DNA of 64,000 nucleotides from Mercurialis annua. Lineage: Eukaryota; Streptophyta; Magnoliopsida; Malpighiales; Euphorbiaceae. The position numbers were made by a program, and so were the translations under genes. The notes beneath the pieces are model-generated. The model searched no databases. It worked only from the letters and a program-made list of their open reading frames with translations, and was not told the DNA's origin. How positions within the stretch are numbered: the first letter of the stretch is position 1; the number at the start of each line of letters is the position of its first letter. Shown piece after piece: positions 11,401 to 26,667 of the stretch. The stretch is taken from the NCBI RefSeq assembly GCF_937616625.2, contig NC_065577.1, positions 21,341,501 through 21,405,500 of the forward strand, given 5' to 3'.

Positions 11401-12660
11401 ACGCGTTAGAGAGCCTTGTGATGCGACATATGCATGGTAATTGAAACCACTCGTTAAAGAGATTTGAACGCGACATACTAATCTACCGTCACTTTTCACG
11501 CCAACTTTGCATAATAACCAAACCATGCTTAGGTAATCGGAACGACGCATTAAAGAGCCATGAGACGCGACATACTAATCTAGCGTCACATTTCACGCAC
11601 ACCTTGGGTAATAACCTAACCATGGTTAGGTAATCGGAACGACGCGTTTAAAAGACTTGAGATGGGACATACTAATCTAGCGTTACTTTTCTCGCACACT
11701 TTACGTAAACCTAAAAATTCTTGGGTAATCGGAACGACGCTTTAAAGAGACTTGAGACGCAACATACTAATCTAGTGTCATTTTTTACGCACTCTTTGCG
11801 TAATATAAGTAACCATGCTTAGGTAATCGGAACAACGCGTTTAAAGAGTTTTGAGACGCGATATACTAATCTAATGTCACTTTTCACGGACATTTTGCGT
11901 AATATAACCTTAGCATGCTTAGGAAATCGGAACGACACGTTAGATAGACCTATGACACGACATACTAATCTATTGTCATTTTTCACACATACTTTGCGTA
12001 ATAATATAACTTAACCATACTGAAGTAATTGGAACAATGCGTTAAATAGACTTGAGACGCGACATACTAATCTATTGTCATTTTTCACGCACACTTTGCG
12101 TTATAACCTAACCATGCTTAGGAATATAATGTCACTTTTCACACACACTTTGTGTAATATAACCTAACCATGCATATGTAATCGGAACAACGCGTTAAAG
12201 AGAAATGAGATGCGACATACTAATCTATTGATCCTTTTCACGCATACTTTGCGTACTATAATATAACCATGCTTAGGTAATAAGTGTTAGAGAGACTTTT
12301 GACGCGACATAAGCATGTTAATCGAAATGACGCGTTACAGAGACTTGAGACGCGATATACTAATCTAACGTCACTTTTCACGCAAACTTTGTGTAATATA
12401 ACCTAACCATACTTAGGTAATCGAAACGACGCAATAAAGAGTCTTGAGACGCGACATACTAATATAGCGTCACTTTTCACGCACACCTTGCGTAATATAA
12501 CCTAACCATGCTTAGGTAATAGGAACGACGCGTGAAATAGACGTGAGACGCGACATATTAATTCTGTTGCCATTTTTCACGCAACGTTTGCATAATATAA
12601 CCTAACCAAGCTTAGGTAATCGGAACAACGAGTTAAAGATACTTTAGACGCGACATATTA
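8214..12660 (+). repeat. 99-bp satellite array, + orientation
   Basis: Head-to-tail units in + orientation, from the right palindrome arm to a switch at 12660. Near 9350-10000 several units are truncated (for example TTCAAGTATCTAGC). Segment 10590-11040 recurs at about 12205-12660 (shared CTATAATATAACCATGC, GAGACTTTTGACGCGACAT and TTCTGTTGYCATTTTTCACG), a local higher-order period of about 1.6 kb. No gene seen. Confidence 0.96.
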
Positions 12661-15600
12661 ACTGGTCGTTCCGATTACCTAATCATGGTGAGTTTATTTT
12701 TTCGCGAAGTGTGTGTGAAAAGTGACGCTAGATTAGTATGTCGCGTCTCAAGTATCTCTAACGCGTCGGTCCTATTTCCTAAGAATGGTCTGGTTATATT
12801 ACGCAAAGTGTGCGTGAAAAATGACGCTAGCTTAGTACGTCGCGTCTTAAGTCTCTCTAATGCGTCGTTCCGATTTCTAATCATGGTAAGGTTATATTAC
12901 GCAAAGTGTGAGAAATATGTTACGCTAGATTAGTATTACGCATCTCAAGCCTCTGTAACGCGTCGTTTCGATTACCATTCCTATGTCGCGTCACAACTCT
13001 CTCTAACCCGTTGTTCCGATTACCTAAGCATGGTTAGGTTATATTACGCAACGTGTGCGTGAAAAATGACAATAGATTAGTATGTTGCGTCTCAAATTTA
13101 TTTAACGCGTCGTTCCGACTACCTAAGCATGCTTAGGTTATATTACGCCAAGTGTGCATAAAAAATGACAATCGATTAGTATGTGGCGTATCAAGTCTAT
13201 TCAACGCGTCGTTCCGATTACCTAAGCATGGTTAGGTAATATTACGCAAAGTGTGCGTTAAACGTGACGCTAGATTAGTATGTCGCGTTTCAAGTGTCTT
13301 TAACGCGCCGTTTCGATTACCATGCTTAAGTTGCGTCACAAGTCTCTATAATGAGTCGTTTCGAATACCTAAGCATGGTTAGGTTATATTACGCAAAGTG
13401 TGCGTGAAAAGTAACAATAGATTAGTATGTCGCATCTAAAGTCTCTTTAACGAGTCGTCCCGATTACCTCAGAATAACTAGATTATATTAAGCAAAGTCT
13501 GCGTGAAAAGTGACGCTAAATTAGCATGTCGCGTCTTAAGTCTCATTAGCGCGGCGTTCGGATTACCTAAGCATGGTTAGCTTATATTACACAAGGTGTG
13601 CGTGAAAGTGACGCTAGATTAGCATGTCGCGTCTCAAGGCTCGTTAACGCGTCGTTCCGATTACCTAAGCATAATTAGGTTATATTACGCAAAGTGTGCG
13701 TGAAAAGTGAAGCTAGATTAGTATGTCGCGTCTCAAGTCTCTTTAACACGTTGTTCTGATTACCTAAGCATGGTTAGGTTATATTACGCAAGGTGTTCGT
13801 GAAAGTGACGCTAGATTAGTATGTCGCGTCTCAAGGCTCTTTAACGCGTCGTTCTGAGTACCTAAGCATGGTTAGGTTATATTACGCAACGTGTGCTTGA
13901 AAAGTGACGCTAGATTAGTAAGTCGTGCCTCAAGTATCTTTAATGCATCGTTTTGATTACCATGCTTATGTCGCGTCACAAGTCACTCTAACGCGTCGTT
14001 CCGATTACCTAAGCATGGTTAGGTTATATTACGCAACGTGTGCTTGAAAAGTGACGCTAGATTAATAAGTCGTGTCTCAAGTATCTTTAATGCATCGTTT
14101 CGATTACTATACTTATGTCGCGTCACAAGTCTCTCTAACGCGTCGTTCCGATTACCTAAGCATGGTTCGATTATATTACACAAAGTGTGCGTGAAAAGTA
14201 ACAATAAATTAGTATGTCATGTCTCAAGTATATTTAATGCGTCGATGCAATTACATAACCGTGGTTAGGTTATATTACGCAAAGTGAGCGTGAAAAGTGA
14301 CGCTAGCTTAGTATGTCGCGTCTCAGTGCTCTTTAACGCGTTGCTCCTATTAACTAATTATGGTTAAGTTATATTACGAAAAGTGTGCATGAAAATTGAC
14401 ACTAGATTAGTATATCGTGTCTCAAGTCTCTTTAACGCGTCGTTTCGATTACCATGCTTATCTCGCGTCACAAGTCACTTTAACGCGTCGTTCAGATTAC
14501 CTAAGTATGGTTAAGTTATATTACGCAAAGTTTCATGAAAACTGACAGAAGATAAGTAAGTCGCGTCTCAAGTGTCTCTAACACGTCGCTCCTATTTCCT
14601 AAGAATGGTTTGGTTATATTACGCAAAGTGTGCGTGAAAAGTGACGCTAGCTTAGTACGTCGCGTCTCAAGTGTCTCTCCAATGCGTTGTTCCGATTTTT
14701 GAGCATGGTAAGGTTAAATTACGCAAAGTGTGCGAAATAAGTTACGCTAGATTAGTATTACGCATCTTAAGTCTCTGTAACGCGTTGTTTCGATTACCAT
14801 GCCTATGTCGCGTCACAAGTCTCACTAACGAGTCGTTACGATTACCTAAGCATGGTTAGTTATATTACGCAATGTTTGCGTGAAATATGACAATAGATTA
14901 GTATGTTACGTCTCAAATCTATTTAACGCGTCGTTCCGACTACCTAAGAATGCTTAGGTTATATTACGCAAAGTGTGCGTGAAAATGACAATAGATTAGT
15001 ATGTGGCGTATCAAGTCTATTCAATGTGTCGTTCCGATTACCTAAGCATGGTTAGATTATATTACGCAAACTGTGCGTTAAACGTGACGCTAGATTAGTA
15101 TATCGCGTTTCAAGTGTCTTTAACGCGTCGTTTCGATTACCATGCTTAATTCGCGTCACAAGTCTCTCTAACGCGTTGTTTCGAATACATAAGCATGGTT
15201 AGGTTATATTACGCAAAGTGTGCATGAAAAGTAACAATAGATTAGTATGTCGCATATAAAGTCTCTTTAACGAGTCGTCCTGATTACCTAATCGTGGTTA
15301 GGTTATATTACGAAAAGAGTACGTGAAAAATGACGCTAGACTAGTATGTCGCATCTCAAGTCTCTTTAACGCGTCGTCCCGATTACCTAAGAATGGCTAG
15401 GTTATTACGCAAAGTGTGCGTGAAAAGTGACGCTAGATTAGCATGTCGCGTCGTTCCGAGTACCTAAGCATGATTAGGTTATATTACACAAAGTGTGCGT
15501 GAAAAGTGAAGCTAGATTAGTAAGTCGCGTCTCAAGTCTCTTTAACGCATCGTTCTGATTACCTAAGCATGGTTAGGTTATATTACGCAAGGTGTGCGTG

Positions 15601-18600
15601 AAAGTGACGCTAGATTAGCATGTCGCGTCTCAAGGCTCTTTTTATCGCGTCGTTCTGAGTACCTAAGCATGGTTAGGTTATATTACGCAACGTGTGCTTA
15701 AAAAGTGACGTTATATTAGTAAGTCGTGCCTCAAGTATCATTAATGCGTCGTTTCGATTACCATGCTTATGTCGCGTCACAAGTCTCTCTAACACGTCGT
15801 TCCGATTACCTAAGCATGGTTAGGTTATATTACACAAAGTGTGCGTGAAAAGTAACACTAAATTAGTAAGTCGTGTCTCAAGTATATTTAACGTGTCGTT
15901 GCAACGCGTCTCAGTTCTCTTTAACGTGTTGTTCCTATTAAATAATTATGGTTAGGTTATATTACGAAAAGTGTTCATGAAAAGTGATACTAGATAATTA
16001 TGTCGCGTCTCAAGTTTCTTTAACGCGTCCTTTCTATTACCATTTTATCTCGCGTCACAAGTCACTTTAACGCGTCGTTCCGATTACCTAAGTATGGTTA
16101 GGTTATATTATGTTAAGTTTCATGAAAATTGACGCAAGATTAGTATGTCGAGTCTCAAGTCTCTCTAACGCGTCGCTCCTATTTCCTAAGAATGGTTGGT
16201 TATATTACGCAAAGTGTGCTTGAAAAGTGACGCTAGCTTAGTACGTTGCGTCTCAAGTCTCTCTAATGCGTCGTTCCGATTTCTAAGCATGGGGTTATAT
16301 TACCCAAAGTGTGCAAAATAAGTTACGCTAGATTAGTATTACGCATCTCAAGTCTTTGTAACGCGTCGTTTCACCACGCCTATGTCGCGTCACAAGTCTC
16401 TGTAACGCGTCTTTCCGATTACCTAAGCATGGTTAGGTTATATTACGCAACGTGTGCGTGAAAAATGACAATAGATTAGTATGTTGCGTCTCAAATCTAT
16501 TTAACTCGTCTTTCCAACTACCTAAGCATGGTTAGGTTATATTAGGCAAAGTGTGCTTAAAAAATGACAATAGATATTAGTATGTCGCGTCTAAAGTCAC
16601 TTTAACGAGTCGTTACGATTACCTAAGCATGGTCAGGTTATATTACGCACAGAGTGCTTGAAAAGTGACGCTAGATTAGTATGTCGAATCTCAAGTCTGT
16701 TGAACACGTTTTTTCGATTACCTAAGAATGGTTAGGTTATATTACGCAAAGTGTGCGTTTTTCAATGACGCTAGATTAGTATGTCTCGTCTGAAGTCTCT
16801 TTAACGCGTCGTCTGGATTACCTAAGCATAGTGCGTGGAAAGTGACGCTAGATTAGCATGTCGCGTCTCAAGTCTCTTTAACACGTCGTTCCTATTACCA
16901 AAGTATGGTTAGGTTATATTACACAAGGTGTGCATGAAAAGTGACGCTAGATTAGTATGTCGTGTCTCAAGGCTCTTTAACGCATTGTTCCGATTACCTA
17001 AGCATGGTTATATTATATTACGCAAAGTGTGCTTGAAAAGTGACGCTAGATTACTATGTCGCGTCTCAAGTCTCTTTAACGCATCGTTCTGAATACCTAA
17101 GCATGGTTAGGTTATAATACGCGAGGTGTGCTGAAAAGTGACGCTAGATTATTATGCCGTGTCTCAAGTCTCATTAACGCGTCGTTTCGATTACCATGCT
17201 TATATCGCATCACAAGTCTCTCTAACGTGTCGTTCCGATTTCCTAAGCATGGTTAGGTTATATATTACACAAAGTGTGCGTGAAAAGAAACAATAAATTA
17301 GTATGTCGTGTCTCAAATATATTTAACGCGTCGTTCCGATTACTTAAGCATGGTTAGGTTATATTACGGAAAGTGTGCGTGAAAAGTGACGCTAGAATAG
17401 CATGTCGCGTCTCAATTCTCTTTAACGCGTTGTTCCGATTAACTAAGCATGGTTGGGTTATATTACAAAAAGTGTGCGTGAAATATGACGCTAGATTAGT
17501 ATGCTGCATCTCAAGTCTCTTTAACGCGTCGTTTCGATTACCATGCTTATCTCGGGTCACAAGTTTCATTAACGCGTCGTTATGATTACCTAAGTATGGT
17601 TAGGTTATATTACACAAAGTGTGCGCGAAAAGTTACGCTAGATTAGTACGTCGCATCTCAAGTCTCTCTAACGTGTCGTTCTGATTTCTAAGCATGGTTA
17701 GCAAAGTGTACAAAAAAAAGTGACGCTAGATTAGTATTACGCGTCTCAAATCTCTGTAGCGCATCGTTTTTGATTACCAAGCCTATGTAGCGTCACAAGT
17801 CTCTCTAGCGCGTCGTTCCTATTACCTATGCATGGTGAGGTATATTACGCAATGAGTGCGTGAAAAATGACAATTGAAAAGTAGGTCGAGTCTCAAGTCT
17901 ATTTAACTCGTCGTTCCGATTACCTAAGCATGGTTAGGTTATATTACGCAAAGTGTGCGTGAAAAGTGATGCTAGATTAGTACGTCGCATCTCAAGTCTC
18001 TCTAATGTGTCGTTCCGATTTCTAAGCATGGTTAGGATATATTACGCAAAGTGTGCAAAACAAGTGATGCTAGATTAGTATTACGCGTCTCAAATCTTTG
18101 TAACGTGTCGTTTTGGATTACCATGCGTCACAAGTCTCTTTAACGCGTTGTTTCAATTACCTACGCATGGTTAGGTTATATTACGCAACATTTGCATGAA
18201 AAGTGACGTTTAATTAGTATGTCGCATCGCAAGTCTCTCTAAAGCGTCGTTCCGACTGCCTAAGCATGGTTAGGTTATATTACGCAGAGAGTGCGTAAAA
18301 GTGACGCTAGATTAGTATGTCGCGTCTCAAGTCTCTTTAATGCGTCGTTCTTACTATCTAAGCATGGTTAGGTTATCTTACGCAAAGTGTGCGTGAAAAG
18401 TGACAATAGATTAGTAAGTTGTGTCTCAAGTCTCTTTAATGCGTCGTATCAAATACCAAGCTTAACTCGCGTCACAAGTCTATCTAACGTGTCGTTCCGA
18501 TTACCTAAGTATGGTTAGGTTATATTACGCAAAGTGTGCGGTAAAAGTGAAAATAGATTAGTATGTCGCGTATCAAGTCTCTTTAACACATCGTTTCGAT

Positions 18601-21600
18601 TACCAAATAATGGTAAGGTTATATTACTTAAAGAGTGAGTGAATAGTGACGGTAGATTAGTATGTCGTGTCTCAAGACTCTTTTACGCGTCGTTCCGATT
18701 ACTTAAGCATAAGGTTATATTATGCAAAGTGTGCGTAAAAACTGACGCTAAAATAATATTGCGCGTCTTAAGTCTTTTTAACGTGTCATTCCGATTACCT
18801 AAGCATGGTTAGGTTATATTACGCAAAGTGTGCATAAAAAGGGACGCTACATTAGTATGTTTTCCGTCTCAAGTATCTTTAACGCGTTGTTCCGAATACC
18901 TAAGCATGGTTAGGTTGCATTACGGAAAGTGTGCTCGAAAAGTGACGTTTCATTAGTATGGCGTGTCTCAAGTCTCTTTAATGTGTCGTTCCGATTACCA
19001 AAGATTGGATATGTTATATTATGCAAATTGTCCGTGAAAAGTGACGCTAGACTAGTATGTCACGTCTTAAGTCTCTAAACGCGTTGTTCCGATTACCTAA
19101 GCATGGTTAGGTTATTTTACGCAAAGTGTGTGTGAAAAGTTACGCTGGATTAGTATGTCGCCACTCAAGTCTCTTTAAGGCGTCGTTCGATTATCTAAGC
19201 ATGGTTATGTTATTTTACGCAAAGTGTGTGTGAAAAGTGACGCTCGATTAGTATGTCATGTCTCAAATCTCTTTAACGCGTGTTCCGGTTACCTAAGCAT
19301 GGTTAAAAGTGACGCTAGATTAGTATGTCGTGTCTGAAGTCTCTTTAACGCGTCGTTCCGATTACCCTTACATGGTTCGTTTATACTACGCAAAGTGTGC
19401 GTGAAAAGTGACGCTAGATTAGTATGTCACGTCTCAAGTCTCCTTAACTTGTTGTTCCGATTACCTATGCATGGTTACGCTAGATTAGTATGGCGCGTCT
19501 CAAGTCTCTTTAACGCGTCATTCGATTACCATGCTTATGTCGTGTCACAAGTCTCTTTAACGCGTGTTCTGATTACCTAAGCATGGTTAGGTTATATTAC
19601 GCAAATTGTGCGTGAAAAGTGATGCTAGATTAGTATGTCGCCTCACAAGTCTCTCTAACGCGTCGTTCCGATTACCTAAGCATCATTAGGCTATATTACG
19701 CGAAGTGTGCGTGAAAAGTGACGCTAAATTAGTATGTCGCGTCTCAAGTCTCTTTAATGTGTCATTCCAATTACCTATGCATGGTTAGGTTATATTACGC
19801 AAAGTCTGCGTAAAAAGTGACGCTAGATTAGTATGGCGTGTCTCAATTCACTTTAGTGCGTCGTTTTTATTACCATGCTTATGCCGCGTCACAAGTCTCT
19901 CTAACGCGTCGTTCTGATTACCTAAGCATGGCTGAGTTATATTACGCAATGTGTTCTTGAAAAGTGACACTAGATTAATATGTCGCTTCACAAGTCTCTC
20001 TAACGCGTCACCTAAGCATCATTAAGCTATATTACGCAAAGTGTGCGTGAAAAGTGAAGCTAAATTAGTATGTCGCGTCTCAAGTCTATGTAACGCGTCG
20101 TTTTGATTACCAGGCTTATGTCGCGTCTCAAATCTCTCTAACGCGTCGTTCCGATTACTTAAGTATGAAAGTGTGCGTGAAAAGTGACACTAGATTAGTA
20201 TGTCGTGTCTCAAGTCTCTTTAATGCGTCATTCCGATTACCTAAGCATGGTTAGGTTATATTACGCAAAGTCTGCATAAAACGTGACGCTAGATTAGTAT
20301 GGCGGGCCTCAAGTCTCTTTAACGCGTCGTTTGGATTACCATGCTTATGGCGCGTCTCAAGTCTCTTTAACGCGTCGTTTCGATTACCATGCTTATGTCG
20401 TGTCACAAGTCTCTTTAACGCGTGCTTCGATGACCTAAGCATGCCTAGGTTGTATTACACAAAGTGTGCGTGAAAAGTGACGCTTGATTAGTATGTCGCG
20501 TCTCAAGTCTCTTTAATGAGTCGTTCCGATTACCTAAGAATGGTTCAGTTATATTACGCAAAATGTGCGTGAAAAGTGACAATAGACTAGTATGTCGCGT
20601 GTCAAGTCTCTATAACGCATCGTTCCGGTTACCAAATCATGGTTATGTTATATTACGCCAAGTGCGCGCTAAAAGTGTCGCAAGATTAGTATGTCGCATC
20701 ACAAGTCTCTTTAACACGCTGTTACGATTGCCTAAGCTTGCTTAAGTTATATTACGCAGTGTGCGTAAAAAGTGAGGCTAGATTAGTGTGGCGCGTCTCA
20801 AGTCATTTTAACGCTTCGTTTCGATTCCATGCTTATGTCACGTTACAAGTATCTCTAACACAATGTTCCGATTTCCAAAGCATGGTTAGGTTATATTACA
20901 CATAGTGTGCGTGAAAAGTGACAATTGATTAGTATGTTGCGTTCAAGTCTCTTTAACATGTCGTTCCGATACCTAATCATGGTGAGTTTATTTTTTTCGC
21001 AAACTGTGCGTGAAAAGTGACGCTAGATTAGTGTGTCGCGTCTCAAATCTCTTTTACGCGTCGTTCCGATTACCAAAGCATAGATAGGTTATATTATGCA
21101 ATGTGTGCGTGAAAACTGTTGCTAGGTTAGTATGTCGTGTCTCAAGTCTCTTTAAAGCGTCGTTCCGATTACTTAATCATGGTTAGGTTGTATTACGCAA
21201 AGTGTGCGTGAATAGTGACGGCTAGATTAGTATGCCGCGTCTCAAGTCTCTTTAACGCGTCGTTCCGATTACCTAAGCATGGTTAGGTTATATTACGCAA
21301 AGCGTGCGTAAAAAGTGATGCTAGATTAGTATGGCGCGTTTCAAGTCTATTTAATTCGTTGTTTCGATTACTATGCTTATGTCGCATCACAAGTGTCTCT
21401 AACGTGTCGTTCTGATTATCAAATCATGGCATATTACGCAAAGTGTCCGTGAAAACTGACGGTCAATCAGTATTTCGCGTCTCATGTCTCTTTAACGCGT
21501 CGTTCCGATTACCTAAGCATGGTTTGGTTATATTACGCAAAGTGTGCGTGAAAAATGACAGTCAATTAGTATTTCGTGTCTCAAGTCTATTTAACGTGTC

Positions 21601-24600
21601 TCAAGTCTATTTAACGCTAGATTAGTATGCCACGTCATAAGTCTCTGTAAAGCGTTGTTACGATTACTTAAGCATGGTTAGGTTATATTACGCTAAGTGT
21701 GCGTAAAAAATGACGCTAGATTAGTATGACGACACGTCTCAAGTCTCTTTAACGCTTCGTTTCGATTACCATGCTTATGTCACGTTACAAGTCTCTCAAA
21801 TATATCTTTTCGATTACCATGCTTATGTCACGTTACAAGTCTCTCAAACATATCGTTCAAATTACCTAAGCATTTTTAGGTTGTATTAAAGAAATTGTGC
21901 GTGAAAAGTGACAATTGATTAGTATGCCGCGTCTCAAGTCACTTTAACGCGTCGTTCCGATTACCTAAGCATGGTTAGGTTATTATACGCAAATTGTATG
22001 TGAAAAGTGACGCTAGATTAGTTTGTCGCTTCTCAAGTCTCTATAACGCGTCGTTTTGATTACTTATTCATGGTTAGGTTAATATTACGCAATGTTTGCG
22101 TGAAACCTGTCACTAGGTTAGTATGTCGCGTCTCAAGTCTCTTTAACGCGTCGTTCCGATTACCTAAGCATGGTTAGGTTACATTACGCAAACTGTGAGT
22201 GAAAAGTTACGCTAGATTAGTATGTCGTGTCTCAAGTCTCTTAAACGCGTTGTTCCGATTACCTAAACATGGTTAGGTTATATTACACAAAGAGTGCGTA
22301 AAAAGTGACAGTAGATTAGTATGGCGGGTTTCCAGACTCTTTGACGCGTAGTTTCAGTTACCATACTTATGTCGCGTCACAAATGTCTCTAACGTGTCGT
22401 TATGATTATCTAAGCATGGTTAGGTTAGGTTACGCAGAGTATGCGTGAAAATTGAAGCTAGATTAGTATGTCGCGTCTCAAGTCTGTTTAACCCGTCACT
22501 CCGATTATATAAGAATGGTTAGGTTATATTACGCAAAGTGTGCATGACAAGTGACGCTAGATTAGTATGTCGTGTATCAAGTCTATTCAACGCGTCGTTC
22601 CGATTACCTAAGCATGGTTAGGTTATATTATGCAAAGTGTGCGTTAAACGTGACGCTAGATTAGTATGTCGCGTTTTCAAGTGTCTTGAACGCGTCGTTT
22701 TCGATTACCATGCTTAAATCGCGTCACAAGTCTCTCTAACGCGTTGTTTCGAATACCTAAGCATGGTTAGGTTATATTACGCAAAGTGTGCGTGAAAAGG
22801 AACAATAGATTAGTATGTCGCATCTAAACTCTTTTTAACGAGTCGTCCCGATTACCTAATCATGGTGAGGTTATATTACGCAAAGAGTGTGTGAAAAATG
22901 ACGCTAGACTAGTATGTCGCATCCCCAGTCTCTTTAACACGTCGTTTTGATTACCTAAGAACGGTTAGGTTATATTACGCAAAGTATGCGTGAAAAGTGA
23001 CGCTAAATTAGCATATCGCATCTTAAGTCTCTTTAACGCGTCGTTCGGATTACCTAAGCTTGGTTAGCTTATAATACGCAAGGTGTGCGTGAAAGTGACG
23101 CTAGATTAACATGTCGCGTCTCAAGGCTCGTTAACGCGTCGTTCCGATTACCAAAGCATGATTAGGTTATATTACGCAAAGTGTGCGTGAAAAGTGAAGC
23201 TAGATTATTAGTATGTCGCGTCTCAAGTCTCTTTAACGCGTCGTTCTGATTACCTAAGCATGGTTAGATTGTATTACGCAAGGTGTGCGTGAAAGTGACG
23301 CTAGATTAGTATGTCGCGTCTTAAGTATCTTTAATTCGTCGTTTCGATTACCATGCTTATGTCGCGTCACACGTCTCTCTAACGCGTCGTTCCGATTACC
23401 TAAGCATGGTTAGGTTATATATTACACAAAGTGTGCGTGAAAAGTAACAATAAATTAGTAAGTCGTGTCTCAACTATATTTAACGCGTCGTTGCAATTAC
23501 CTAACCATGGTTAGGTTATATTACGGAAAGTGAGCGTGAAAAGTGACGCTATCTTAGTATGTCGCGTCTCAGTTCTCTTTAATGCGTTCCTATTAACTAA
23601 TTATGGTTAGGTTATATTACGAAAAGTGTGCATGAATAGTGAGACTGGATTAATATAACGCGTTTCAAGTCTCTTTAACGCGTCGTTCGATTACCATGCT
23701 TATCTTGCGTCAAGTCACTTTAACGCGTCGTTCAGATTACCTAAGTGTATGTTTAGGTTATACTGCGCAAAGTTTCATGAAAATTGACGCAAGATTAGTA
23801 TGTCGCGTCTCAAGTCTCTCTAACACGTCGCTCCTATTTCCTAAGAATGGTTTGGTACGTCGCATCTCAAGTCTCTCAAATGCGTCGTTCTGATTTCTAA
23901 GCAACCATATTACCCAAAGTGTGCAAAATAAGTTACACTAGATTAGTACTACGGATCTCAAGTCTCTGTAACGCGTCGTTTCGATTACCATGCCTATGTC
24001 GCGTCACAAGTCTCTCTAACGCGTCGTTACGATTACCTAAGCATGGTTAGGTTATATTACGCAACGTGTGCGTGAAAAATGACAATATAATTGTATGTTG
24101 CGTCTCAAATCTATTCAACGCGTCGTCCCGACTACCTAAGCATTGTTAGGTTATATTACGCAAAGTGTGCACGAAAAGTGACAACATATATTAGTATGTC
24201 AAGTCTAAAGTCTCTTTAACGAGTCGTTACGATTACCTAAGCATGGTCAGGTTATATTACGCATAGAGTGCGTGAAAAGTGACGCTAGATTAGTATGTCG
24301 CATCTCAAGTCTCTTGAACACGTCGTTTCGATTAAGTAAGAATGGTGTGGTTATATTACGCAAAGTGTGCGTTCTTTAGTGACGCTAGATTAGTATGTCT
24401 CGTGTTAAGTCTCTTTAACGCATCGTTTGGATTATCTAAGCATAGTTATGTTATATTATGCAAGGTGTGCCTGAAAAGTGACGCTAGACTAGTATGTCAC
24501 GTCATAGGTCAAGAACGCGTCGTTCCGATTACCTAAGCATGGTTAGGTTATTTTACACAAAGTGTGCGTGAAAAGTTACGCTGGATTATTATGTCGCGTC

Positions 24601-24750
24601 GCAAGTCTCTTTAACGCGTCGTTCGATTTTCTAAGCATGGTTAGGTTATATTACGCAAAGTGTTCATGAAAATAGACTCTTGATTAGTATGTCAGGTCTC
24701 AAATCTCTTCAACGCGTGTTCCGGTTACCTAAGCATGGTTAAAAATGACG
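12661..24750 (-). repeat. Long 99-bp satellite array, - orientation, with higher-order repeats
   Basis: About 12 kb of - oriented units and 48-bp short units. A distinctive monomer with TAGTATTACGC in place of TAGTATGTCGC occurs near 12936, 14757, 16338, 17736 and 18080, and in altered form near 23949, giving irregular spacings of about 1.8, 1.6, 1.4 and 0.34 kb. The 19.4-22.4 kb part is repeated near 50.8-52.8 and 55.6-58.2 kb. The array ends GGTTAAAAATGACG at 24750, where + orientation resumes with CGACGCGTTAAAG. Apparent open frames are periodic 33-residue satellite translations. Confidence 0.96.
20290..20442 (-). repeat. Consecutive 48-bp short satellite units
   Basis: Two short units stand side by side: ACCATGCTTATG recurs at 20338 and 20386, exactly 48 bp apart, with TCTCAAGTCTCTTTAACGCG between. 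The same doublet occurs in the related blocks near 51.7 kb and 56.4 kb, so it is inherited through higher-order duplication. Confidence 0.85.
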
Positions 24751-26667
24751 CGACGCGTTAAAGAGACTTGAGACTCGGCGTACTAATTTGACCGTCATTT
24801 TTCACGCACACTTTGCGTAATACAACCTAACCATGATTAGGTAATCGAAACGACGCTTTAAGGAGACTAAAGACACAATGTACTAACCTAGCAACAGTTT
24901 TCACGCAAACATTGCGTAATATAACCTAACCATGCTTTTAGGTAATCGGACAAGGCGTTAAAGAGACTTGATACGCGACATACTAATCTAGCGTTACTTT
25001 TCTCGCACACTTTGCGTAATATAACCTAACCTTTCAGTGGTAATCGGATCGACGCGATAAAGAAAATTGAGACGGGACATACTAATCTATCGTCATTTTT
25101 CACGCACTCTTTGCGTAATATAACCTAAGCATAAGCGTCATCGAAATGACGCGTTAAATAGAATTGAGACGCGACATACAAATTTATTGTCATTTTTCAT
25201 GCACATTTTGCGTAATATAACCCAACCATGCTTAGGTAATCGGAACAACGCGTTAGAGAGAGTTGTGACGCGACATAAGCATGGTAATCGAAACAATGCG
25301 TTAAAGAGACTTCAGACGCGACATACTAATCTAGCGTCACTTTTCACGCACACTTGCAAAAGATAAACTCACCATGCTTAGTTAATCGGAACGACATGTT
25401 CAAGAGACTTGCGACGCGACATACTAATCTATTATCACTTTTCACGCAAACTATGTGTAATATAACCTAACCATGCTTAGGAAATCGGAACGATGTGTTA
25501 GAGACACTTGTAAAGTGAAACGATGCGTTAAAAAGACTTGAGACGCGCCACTCTAATCTAGCGTCACTTTCTACGCACACTGCGTAATATGACTTAAGGA
25601 TTCTTAGGTAATCGTAACAACGCGTTAAAGAGACTTGTGAAGCAACATACTAATCTAGCGACACTTTTAACGTGTACTTGGCGTAATATAACATAACCAT
25701 GCTTTGGTAATCGGAACGACGCGTTAAAGAGACTTGAGATGCGACGTACTACTATTGTCACTTTTCACGCACACTTTGTGTAATATAACCTAACCATTCT
25801 TAGGTAATCGGAACGACGCATTAAAGAGACTTGAGACGCGACATACTAATCAAGCGCCACTTTTCACGCACACTTTGCGTAATATAACCAAACCATGCTT
25901 AGGTAATCGGAACGACGCGTTAGAGAGACTGGAGACGCGACATAAGCATGGTAATCAAAACGACGCGTTAAAGAGACTTGAGGCACGCCATACTAATCTA
26001 GCGTCACGTTTTATGCAGACTTTGCGTAATATAACCTAACCATGCTTAGGTAATCGGAACGACACATTAAAGATTTTTGAGACGCGACATACTAATTTAG
26101 CGTCACTTTTCAAGCACACTTTGCGTAATATATCCTAATATGTTGCTTAGGTAATAGGAACGACGCGTTAGAGAGACTTGTGACGCGACATACTAATCTA
26201 GCGTCACTTTTCACACACGCTTTGCGTAATATAACGTAACCATGCTTAGGTAATCGGAACACGCGTTAAAGAGACTTGTGACGCGACATAAGCATGGTAA
26301 TCGAAACGACGCGTTAAAGAGACTTGAGACGCGCCATACTAATCCAGTGTCACGTTTTACACAGACTTTGCATAGTATAACCTAACCATGCTTAGGTAAT
26401 CGGAACGACGAGTTAAAGAGACTTGAGACGCGACATACTAATGTAGCGTCACTTTTCACGCACACTTTGCGTAATGTAATTAAACCATGCTTAGGTAATC
26501 GTAACGATGAGTTAAAGAGACTTGAGACGAGACATACTAATCTAGCGTGACTTTTCACGCACACTACCTAATCATGCTTAGATAATCGGAACGACGCGTT
26601 AAAGGGACTTGAGATGCGACACACTAATCTAGCGTCACTTTCCATGCACACTCTGCGTAATGTAACC
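24751..26667 (+). repeat. 99-bp satellite array, + orientation, start of second segmental copy
   Basis: Units in + orientation. The first part (24751-25830) resembles the array near 61840-62350, sharing variants such as CTAACCTAGCAACAGTTTTC and ATCTATTATCACTTTTCACG. From 25832 it matches the left end of the window (position 1) closely, marking the start of the visible part of the segmental duplication. Confidence 0.96.
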
